Assembly: GCF_020682705.1 (NCBI RefSeq)
Contig: NZ_JAGTTN010000006.1
Coordinates: 124,001-188,000 of the forward strand
Direction of reading: 5' to 3'
DNA: 64,000 bases
From: Microbacterium allomyrinae
GTDB lineage: Bacteria; Actinomycetota; Actinomycetes; Actinomycetales; Microbacteriaceae
Under the pieces are notes generated by a model. It did no database searches, was not told where the DNA came from, and saw only the letters and a list, made by a program, of their open reading frames with translations. This document shows, piece by piece, positions 57,882 to 64,000 of the stretch; the stretch's first letter is position 1, and every line of letters starts with the position of its first letter. The translations under genes and the position numbers were made by a program.

Positions 57882-59048
57882 GTGACCGATCCGCTTCCCG
57901 CCGTCGAGGGCATCCGCCAGCGAAACCTCGCCCGGCTGCTGCGCCTCGTGCACCTCGAGGGCCCGCTGTCACGGGCCAGCCTCACCGAATCCACCGGCCT
58001 GAACCGCTCGACCGTCGCCGACCTGGTGGCAGAGCTCGCCCGTCTCGGCCTCGTCGCCGAGCACGCTCCCGACCCGTCCCGACGCGTCGGACGCCCCTCC
58101 CCCGTGGTCGCCGTCGATCACACCGTGCTCGCCCTCGCCGTGAACCCCGAAGTGGACGCCCTCACCATCGCCGCGGTCGGGCTCGACCACACCATCGCGC
58201 GGCGGGAGCGCATCGACCTGGACCACCTGCTCACTCCCGCCGAGACCGCTGCCCTCGTCGCCGCACGACTGCGCGCCTGGCGCTCCGGCCCGCTCGCCGC
58301 GGCACGCATCGTCTCGGTGGGCCTGGCGGTGCCCGGACTCGTCCGCGCAGCCGACGGGCTGGTGCGCAACGCCCCTCACCTGCGCTGGATCGACGCGCCG
58401 CTGCGCGACCTCGTCTCGGCCGCCACGGACCTTCCGACCGTCGTGGGCAACGACGCCGCGCTCGGCGCCCTCGCCGAGCACCTCTACGGCGCCGCACGCG
58501 GCATCGATGACGTCGTCTACCTCAACGGCGGCGCGAGCGGCATCGGCGGCGGGCTGATCGTGCACGGGATGCCGGTGGCCGGCGCCGGCGGATACTCCGG
58601 CGAGTTCGGCCAGAACCGCCCCGGCATCGCCGCCGACACCGACCGCCGCGCCGAGAACGGGGTGCTCGAGGACGAGGTCAGCCGGGCGCGCCTGCTCGCC
58701 GCCGTCGGCCTGCACACCGCGGACGAGCCGACCCTCGCCGCCGCACTCGGGGCATCCGAAGACCCCGCGGTGGAGGCGGAGCTCGCCCGGCAGCGCCGCA
58801 TCCTCTCCACCGCCCTCGCCAACGCCGTGAACGTGCTGAACCCCTCGGTCGTTGTCCTGGGCGGCTTCCTCGCCACGATCGCCGCCCACGATCCGCAGGG
58901 GCTCCTCGACGCCGTCGCCGCACAGGCCATGCCCTCCACGATGGAGGGTCTCGACATCCGCGTCGCCTCCCTCGCCGAGGACCGCCTGCTCATCGGCGCC
59001 GCCGAAGCCGCCTTCGCGGATCTGCTCCGCGACCCGACCGCGCTCTGA
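57882..59048 (+). CDS. ROK family transcriptional regulator
   Basis: 388 residues. N-terminal winged helix (RQRNLARLLRLVHLEGPLSRASLTESTGLNRSTVADLVAELARLGL), then a ROK kinase-like domain with VGLAVPGLV, VVGNDAALGALAEHLYGAARG and VYLNGGASGIGGGLIV. The zinc cysteines of ROK glucokinases are absent. GTG 57882 is 7 nt after TACAGT (57869-57874), so probably leaderless. It should repress the ABC-GH3 operon until sugar binds. Confidence 0.93.
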   Translation: MTDPLPAVEGIRQRNLARLLRLVHLEGPLSRASLTESTGLNRSTVADLVAELARLGLVAEHAPDPSRRVGRPSPVVAVDHTVLALAVNPEVDALTIAAVGLDHTIARRERIDLDHLLTPAETAALVAARLRAWRSGPLAAARIVSVGLAVPGLVRAADGLVRNAPHLRWIDAPLRDLVSAATDLPTVVGNDAALGALAEHLYGAARGIDDVVYLNGGASGIGGGLIVHGMPVAGAGGYSGEFGQNRPGIAADTDRRAENGVLEDEVSRARLLAAVGLHTADEPTLAAALGASEDPAVEAELARQRRILSTALANAVNVLNPSVVVLGGFLATIAAHDPQGLLDAVAAQAMPSTMEGLDIRVASLAEDRLLIGAAEAAFADLLRDPTAL

Positions 59049-59091
59049 CGCGCCCCGCGCCGCCCCCGCGCCGGATGCCCGGCCATCCGCA

Positions 59092-59108
59092 CGGCGGACG
59101 GTCCGCCG
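59092..59108. promoter_or_regulatory. 17-base inverted repeat upstream of the aminotransferase
   Basis: CGGCGGAC (59092-59099) and GTCCGCCG (59101-59108) around one base. It could end the ROK transcript or act as an operator. TATCGT (59164-59169) is the likely -10 of the next gene. No gene lies in this 150-base gap. Confidence 0.4.
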
Positions 59109-59198
59109 CAACGACCGGCGGATCAGGACGAACCGTCGTGGACACGCTCGATGTCCTCGCGAGTATCGTCGGGAGCACGTCCAGACGGAAGGCCCGCT

Positions 59199-60620
59199 AT
59201 GTCGACCACGACCGAACGCCACGCCCGCACCGACCGCCCCGCGAGGAGCGAGGCCGAGCTGCAGCAGATGGCGAAGGACCACCTCTGGATGCACTTCGCA
59301 CGGCAGTCCGTCATGACCGACGGTCCGGGCGTGCCCATCATCGTCAAGGGCGAGGGCCACCACATCTGGGACTCGCAGGGCAAGAAGTACATCGACGGCC
59401 TCGCGGGGCTCTTCGTGGTCGCCGCCGGCCACGGTCGCAAGCGGCTCGCCGAGGTCGCGGCCACGCAGGCCGAGCAGCTCGCGTTCTTCCCCATCTGGTC
59501 GTACGCGCACCCGGCGGCCATCGAGCTGGCCGATCGCCTGGCCGACTACGCGCCGGGCGACCTCAACAAGGTCTTCTTCTCGACGGGCGGCGGCGAGGCC
59601 GTCGAGACCGCGTTCAAGCTCGCCAAGTACTACTGGAAGCTGCAGGGCAAGCCCACCAAGCACAAGGTGATCTCACGCGCGGTCGCCTACCACGGCACTC
59701 CGCAGGGCGCGCTGGCGATCACCGGCATCCCCGCCATGAAGGCGATGTTCGAGCCCGTGACGCCGGGCGGATTCCGGGTGCCGAACACGAACTTCTATCG
59801 CGCCGACGACATGGGCGCCCCCTCTCACGACATCGAGGCGTTCGGCGTATGGGCGGCCGACCGCATCGAGGAGATGATCCAGTTCGAGGGTCCCGACACG
59901 GTCGCCGCCGTCTTCCTCGAGCCGGTTCAGAACTCCGGAGGCTGCTTCCCGCCGCCGCCCGGATACTTCCAGCGCGTCCGCCAGATCTGCGACAAGTACG
60001 ACGTGCTGCTGGTCAGCGACGAGGTCATCTGCGCCTTCGGGCGCATCGGTCACATGTTCGCGTGCGACGCGTACGGCTACGTCCCCGACATGATCACGTG
60101 CGCGAAGGCGATGACCAGCGGCTACTCGCCGATCGGCGCGACCATCGTCAGCGACCGCATCTACGAGCCGTTCGCGCACGGTGACACGGCGTTCTACCAC
60201 GGCTACACCTTCGGCGGGCATCCGGTCTCGGCCGCCGTCGCGCTCGAGAACCTCGACATCTTCGAGGAGGAGGGGCTGAACCAGCACGTGCGCGAGAACT
60301 CGCCGATCTTCCGCTCGACGCTCGAGAAGCTCACCGATCTGCCGATCGTCGGCGACGTGCGCGGAGACGGGTACTTCTTCGGCATCGAGCTCGTCAAGGA
60401 CAAGACGACCAAAGAGACGTTCGACGACGACGAGTCCGAGAGGCTGCTGCGCGGATTCCTCTCGAAGGCGCTGTTCGATGCCGGCCTGTACTGCCGTGCG
60501 GACGACCGCGGGGATCCGGTCATCCAGCTGGCGCCGCCCCTCACGGTGGGCCCCGCCGAGTTCGACGAGATCGAGCAGATCCTCCGCGGCGTGCTCACCG
60601 AGGCCTGGGCCAGGCTCTGA
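59199..60620 (+). CDS. Class III aminotransferase (putrescine/beta-alanine-pyruvate type)
   Basis: 473 residues. PLP lysine K303 (ITCAKAMTSGYSPIGA); LLVSDEVICAFGR carries the PLP aspartate. KVFFSTGGGEAVETAFKLAKYYWKLQGKPTKHKVISR and AVFLEPVQNSGGCFPPPPGYF are typical of SpuC-like putrescine or diamine aminotransferases. ATG 59199 with GGAAGG upstream. A distant amine transporter (potABCD) in the same window could supply it. Confidence 0.9.
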   Translation: MSTTTERHARTDRPARSEAELQQMAKDHLWMHFARQSVMTDGPGVPIIVKGEGHHIWDSQGKKYIDGLAGLFVVAAGHGRKRLAEVAATQAEQLAFFPIWSYAHPAAIELADRLADYAPGDLNKVFFSTGGGEAVETAFKLAKYYWKLQGKPTKHKVISRAVAYHGTPQGALAITGIPAMKAMFEPVTPGGFRVPNTNFYRADDMGAPSHDIEAFGVWAADRIEEMIQFEGPDTVAAVFLEPVQNSGGCFPPPPGYFQRVRQICDKYDVLLVSDEVICAFGRIGHMFACDAYGYVPDMITCAKAMTSGYSPIGATIVSDRIYEPFAHGDTAFYHGYTFGGHPVSAAVALENLDIFEEEGLNQHVRENSPIFRSTLEKLTDLPIVGDVRGDGYFFGIELVKDKTTKETFDDDESERLLRGFLSKALFDAGLYCRADDRGDPVIQLAPPLTVGPAEFDEIEQILRGVLTEAWARL

Positions 60621-60627
60621 CGCCTGC

Positions 60628-60948
60628 TCAGCCCTGAGCGTCGGGCAGTTCGTCCTCGGTGGGCTCGGGCAGGATGGTCAGCCCGCTCGGGCCGCTCGCG
60701 GCCTGCATGAGCTCTTCGATCCACGCACGATTGATGCGGGGCTGACGACTGCCGAAGAAGTGGAACTGCAAGGGCACCGCGGGGTGGATCCAGAAGCTGC
60801 GGCGACCGCTGCCGTCACCGATCTCGATGTCGAACATGAAGGGCTCCGACCGGCGGAGCTTGTTCATCACGACGATCCGAAGGTGCGCGAGAGTACGGTC
60901 GTCGATATCGACGGAACTGCCCGTCGTGTCGTAGATGAACCTGCCCAT
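60628..60948 (-). CDS. Small Microbacteriaceae family protein
   Basis: 106 residues. MGRFIYDTTGSSVDIDDRTLAHLRIVVMNKLRRSEPFMFDIE resembles a short family often labelled ATP-dependent DNA ligase in databases, although it has no ligase motif (no KxDG). A short acidic tail follows. ATG lies 6 nt after TAGGCT. Function unknown. Confidence 0.7.
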   Translation of the reverse strand: MGRFIYDTTGSSVDIDDRTLAHLRIVVMNKLRRSEPFMFDIEIGDGSGRRSFWIHPAVPLQFHFFGSRQPRINRAWIEELMQAASGPSGLTILPEPTEDELPDAQG

Positions 60949-60968
60949 ATCTGGAGCCTAGTGCCGCG

Positions 60969-61550
60969 TCATCGCGGAGCGAATGCGGCGCGGAAGAGCG
61001 CTCTGGCACGCGCGGCGACGGCGGGCCGCTGCGCGGGATCGGATCGCGCGAGTTCGGTCGCGAGCATGCCGGTCGCCATCGTCACGTCCTCCGTCTCGAC
61101 GTGTCCGCCGATCCGGCCCGCGTCGCGGTCGCGCTCCACGACGCGCGCGACCAGATCGTGGAAGCGCGCCCCGAGTCCGGCGACGCGGGGGTCGCGCAGG
61201 TCGGCGGTGATCAGCTCGATGAACGCGGTCGAGACGACGGCCTGCTCCACGACCAGGTCGAGCAGATCGTCGATGGTGCGGTCGGCAGGAGCGGTGTCGT
61301 CCTCGAGACCGCGCACATTGTCTTCGAAGACCGCGACGGCCAGCGCCGTGCGGTCGGGGAAGTGCCGGTAGAGGCTTCCCTGGCCGACACCGGCGCGCTT
61401 GGCCACGGCGCTGAACGGCGCACCCAGCCCGCCCTCGGCGTAGACCTCGCGCGCGGCGGCGATCAGGGCGCGGCGATTGTCGGCTGCGGCGGCGGGACCG
61501 CGGTTCTGGCGTGAGAGGGAACTCACGCGGGGGGATGCGGTACTCGGCAC
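60969..61550 (-). CDS. TetR family transcriptional regulator
   Basis: 193 residues. HTH at RRALIAAAREVYAEGGLGAPFSAVAKRAGVGQGSLYRHFPDRTALAVAVF; the C-terminal ligand domain is typical. GTG is 6 nt after TAGGCT. Divergent from the SDR gene over a clear operator, so self-regulated and controlling the SDR. Confidence 0.93.
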   Translation of the reverse strand: MPSTASPRVSSLSRQNRGPAAAADNRRALIAAAREVYAEGGLGAPFSAVAKRAGVGQGSLYRHFPDRTALAVAVFEDNVRGLEDDTAPADRTIDDLLDLVVEQAVVSTAFIELITADLRDPRVAGLGARFHDLVARVVERDRDAGRIGGHVETEDVTMATGMLATELARSDPAQRPAVAARARALFRAAFAPR

Positions 61551-61555
61551 GGGTG

Positions 61556-61584
61556 TAGCCTAGTACCGGACACTGTTGTCCGGT
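61556..61584. promoter_or_regulatory. TetR operator over overlapping divergent promoters
   Basis: ACCGGACA (61565-61572) and TGTCCGGT (61577-61584), four bases apart, are a perfect inverted repeat. The word TAGCCTA (61556-61562) reads as TAGCCT on plus and TAGGCT on minus, so both -10 boxes overlap. The plus-strand transcription start would fall inside the operator. Confidence 0.75.
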
Positions 61585-61599
61585 TGAAAGGAAGCAATC

Positions 61600-62670
61600 A
61601 TGACCACCAGCACCACGCCGCTGACCGGCGACACCTCCATCGCGAACTGGCTCGACGACCCCATCGGCGGCGCCATCCTTCGCGACATGCTCGCCCAGGG
61701 CGGGCAGACCGCCGACGCCTTCAAGCCCGTCCGGCGCCTCGCGATCAAGCGCCTCGTGAAGCTGAGCCGCGGCGCGTTCACGCAGGAGGCCCTCGACGAC
61801 ATCATCCGCCGCGCTGCGGCCGGCGAGGTGCCCGAGGGCGCCCCGGCGCCGAGCACGATCGACGAGGACGAGGCATCCGCCCCCGCCGCACCCGCGGTCG
61901 CACTCCGCGAGTGGACCGAGCGCCTCGACCAGGGCCGATTCACCGGCAAGACCGTCATCGTCACCGGGGCCGGCTCCGGCATCGGTCGCGCCACCGCCTC
62001 GCGCGTCGCGCGCGAAGGCGGACGCGTGGTCGCCGTCGACGTCAGCGGCGAGCGCCTCGACGAGTTCGTGGCCGAGCATCCCGCCGCCGACATCGTGCCC
62101 CTCGTCGCCGACATCACCGACGACGCCGGCATCGCGCAGATCATCGCCGCCGCCGGTGAGACCGTCGACGCCCTCGCCAACATCGCCGGGATCATGGACG
62201 ACATGACGCCGGTGGGCGAGATGACGGATGCCGTGTGGCAGCGCGTCTTCCGCGTGAACGTCGACGGCACCATGAAGCTCATGCGCGCGGTGATCCCCGG
62301 CATGCTCGCCCAGGGCGGCGGATCGATCGTGAACACCGCCTCGGAGGCGGCGCTGCGCGGCTCGGCCGCCGGCGCCGCCTACACGGCCTCCAAGCACGCC
62401 GTCGTCGGCCTCACGAAGTCGAGCGCGTTCATGTACGGCCCCAGCGGCATCCGCGTCAACGCCGTCGCACCCGGTGCCACCATCACCAACATCGAGGCCA
62501 CGTTCGCGTCACCGCTGGGCGCGGAGCGCGTGCGCACCGCGATGGCGATCCTCCCCGACCCCGCCGAGGCCGATGCCCTCGCGGCGTCGATCACATTCCT
62601 GCTCAGCGACGACGGCGTGAACGTCAACGGCGTCGTGCTCGCGAGCGACGGCGGCTGGTCGGCCGCCTGA
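61600..62670 (+). CDS. SDR oxidoreductase with an N-terminal extension
   Basis: 356 residues. Residues 115-356 are a classical SDR: TGAGSGIGR, NIAG (NNAG position), Ser and YTASK of the catalytic triad, and the end VVLASDGGW. The first 85 residues form a separate helical domain (IANWLDDPIGGAILRDMLAQGG... KRLVKLSRGAFTQEALDDIIRRA) followed by an A/P/E-rich linker. The extension is also seen, from memory, in other actinobacterial SDRs and is of unknown use. AAGGAAG precedes the ATG. Confidence 0.9.
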   Translation: MTTSTTPLTGDTSIANWLDDPIGGAILRDMLAQGGQTADAFKPVRRLAIKRLVKLSRGAFTQEALDDIIRRAAAGEVPEGAPAPSTIDEDEASAPAAPAVALREWTERLDQGRFTGKTVIVTGAGSGIGRATASRVAREGGRVVAVDVSGERLDEFVAEHPAADIVPLVADITDDAGIAQIIAAAGETVDALANIAGIMDDMTPVGEMTDAVWQRVFRVNVDGTMKLMRAVIPGMLAQGGGSIVNTASEAALRGSAAGAAYTASKHAVVGLTKSSAFMYGPSGIRVNAVAPGATITNIEATFASPLGAERVRTAMAILPDPAEADALAASITFLLSDDGVNVNGVVLASDGGWSAA

Positions 62671-62683
62671 TCCCGAACCGCGG

Positions 62684-62712
62684 CGCCCCGGCCGACCCGA
62701 ACGGCCGGGGCG
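62684..62712. terminator. Bidirectional terminator between SDR and transporter genes
   Basis: CGCCCCGGCCG (62684-62694) and CGGCCGGGGCG (62702-62712) form a perfect 11-base stem with a 7-base loop between the convergent genes. Confidence 0.75.
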
Positions 62713-62723
62713 TCGCGCACCAC

Positions 62724-64000
62724 TCAGAACGGCCAGATGAGCGGGACGTAGAAGACCGCCATCAGGAGGAAGAACAGCACGAGCGGCAGTCCGAGCTTCC
62801 AGTAGTCGCCGAAGCGGAATCCCGCCGGCTCCATCACCATGAGGTTGACCGGGGTCGCGATCGGGGTGAGGAACGCCGCGGCGCCCGCGACGGTGAGTGC
62901 CATCATGAACGGCTGCACCGAGAGGTCGAGCGCCTGCGCGACCGAGATCGCGATCGGCGCCACGATGAGCACCGTCGCGGTGTTGCTGATGAGCTGCCCG
63001 AGCACGACGGTCAGTCCGCACAGCGCGAGCAGGGCGGCATGGGGCCCCGCGTCACCGAGGGCCGACAGCATCCATCCCGCGACGAGGTCGGCGGTGCCGG
63101 TCTGGATGAAGGCGGTCGACAGCGGGATCATCCCCGCGATCAGCACCACCGTCGTCCACGAGATCGAGTGGTAGGCCTGCGTCGAGGTCACCGTGCGCGT
63201 GAGCACGAGCGCGCACGCGGCCAGCAGCGCCGCGACAGCCGGCGGCACGAGCCCGGTCGCCAGCAGGATGATCATCGCGAGCAGGATGACGATCGCGCGC
63301 TTCGCGCCGCGCCCCAGCGGCACCGAGCGCCGCAGCCGCTGCGGGTCGTCGACCGCCAGGATCCCCGGCTCGCTGGAGCGCCTCGACAGGTCGTCCCACG
63401 CGCCCTGCAGCAGCAGCGCATCGCCGGCCTGCACGAGGAACTCCGTTCCCTTCAGCTGCTCGTCGCCGCGGCGGGCGGCCAGCACCACGAGGTCGCCGTC
63501 AGGGGTGGTCATGCCGGCGCAGACCCGCTTGCCGATGAGCGGCGACCGGGGCGCGACGACGACCTCGGTGATGCCGGTGTTCGGGCCGAGCAGCGTGCCG
63601 GTGTCGAGCGTGAGCGAGTACTGCTGGCGCAGCAGCCGCGCATGGCGCACGAGGTCGACCGGCATGAGCGCCCCGGTCCGTTCGGGCACGAGCCCGCCGC
63701 CGAGCAGGAGGATCACGACGGCGCCCACCACGACGGGGATGCCGACCAGCGCGAACTCGAAGAAGCCGAACGTGCGCCCGCCGGCCGCCGCCGCGAAGTC
63801 CGAGACGAGGATGTTCACCGGGGTGCCGGTCAGCAGCAGCAGCGAGCCCGCGGATGCCGCGAACGCCAGGGGCATGAGCAGCCGCGACGATGTGATCCCC
63901 GCGCGCGCTGCCACCACGACGACCAGCGGCAGGAGCGCCGCGACGGCGCCGTTGATGCTGATCAGGGCCGACAGCACCGCCACCAGCAGCGCGATAACGA
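62724..64000 (-). CDS. SLC13-type (DASS) transporter with TrkA-C domains, partial
   Basis: The frame is open to the window edge, so the N-terminus is missing. Visible: hydrophobic helices with the SNTATVLIVAPIA and TGTPVNILVSDFAA signatures, two cytoplasmic TrkA-C (RCK_C) domains (TGITEVVVAPRSPLIGKRVCAG... GDALLLQGAWDDL), then further helices ending FYVPLIWPF. SLC13 family members move di- or tricarboxylates, sulfate or similar anions. The substrate is not clear. Confidence 0.85.
   Translation of the reverse strand, partial: VIALLVAVLSALISINGAVAALLPLVVVVAARAGITSSRLLMPLAFAASAGSLLLLTGTPVNILVSDFAAAAGGRTFGFFEFALVGIPVVVGAVVILLLGGGLVPERTGALMPVDLVRHARLLRQQYSLTLDTGTLLGPNTGITEVVVAPRSPLIGKRVCAGMTTPDGDLVVLAARRGDEQLKGTEFLVQAGDALLLQGAWDDLSRRSSEPGILAVDDPQRLRRSVPLGRGAKRAIVILLAMIILLATGLVPPAVAALLAACALVLTRTVTSTQAYHSISWTTVVLIAGMIPLSTAFIQTGTADLVAGWMLSALGDAGPHAALLALCGLTVVLGQLISNTATVLIVAPIAISVAQALDLSVQPFMMALTVAGAAAFLTPIATPVNLMVMEPAGFRFGDYWKLGLPLVLFFLLMAVFYVPLIWPF

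Noticed and set aside
60628-60948. Label as ATP-dependent DNA ligase
   Set aside because: The protein has 106 residues and no ligase nucleotidyltransferase motif; the label is likely a database error.

Overview
The window is very GC-rich DNA from an actinobacterium, most likely Microbacteriaceae and close to Microbacterium. Signs are the gene content (DivIVA-type coiled coil, Lhr-Nei2 pair, small Microbacteriaceae-only proteins), the near-absence of T-rich terminators, many leaderless genes with a TANNNT box 6-7 nt before the start codon, and the recurring GGCATCC/GGATGCC word. I see no rRNA, tRNA, insertion sequence, phage gene or CRISPR array. All calls were made by eye, without database searches.

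Layout. 1-8.1 kb: housekeeping genes (end of a threonine-aldolase-like lyase, DivIVA-like protein, M3 peptidase, NUDIX-family protein, esterase, ABC-F ATPase with a possible leader ORF, PspC). 8.1-14.0 kb: DNA repair pair Lhr helicase and Nei2-type glycosylase. 14.0-29.0 kb: an amine-use region with a PotABCD-type transporter, an amidohydrolase, an isochorismatase-like hydrolase, a PuuB-like oxidase with a cupin partner, a PucR regulator, a methylmalonate/malonate-semialdehyde dehydrogenase and a class III aminotransferase. A short sequence word recurs upstream of several of these. 29.0-32.1 kb: repeat-rich DNA, a secreted nuclease, a DUF1304 protein and a LysR-like effector domain with no HTH.

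32.1-40.8 kb is the most unusual part. On the minus strand a sigma factor, a small overlapping unknown protein, an S8 protease with NPFTQT repeats, a TPR-CHAT protease, a peptidoglycan-binding lipoprotein, a truncated second CHAT protease and a small secreted protein built of NP[FYH] repeats lie in a row. The locus also carries a duplicated intergenic element that looks better conserved than the duplicated CHAT coding sequence, and a fossil of the LysR-like gene. I read this as a regulated two-protease module of unknown purpose.

40.8-48.0 kb: a glutamine amidotransferase, a TspO-like membrane protein, a small membrane protein, a CPA2 antiporter with an unknown partner, a secreted lipase, a small alarmone synthetase and a coiled-coil protein. 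48.0-59.0 kb: sugar use (xylB, xylA, LacI regulator, GH3 glycosidase, sugar ABC transporter, ROK regulator), fitting uptake and breakdown of xylo- or gluco-oligosaccharides. 59.2-64.0 kb: a second class III aminotransferase, a small family protein, a TetR regulator divergent from an SDR oxidoreductase over a clear operator, and a partial SLC13-type transporter. Several gene borders carry long imperfect palindromes of at least three families.
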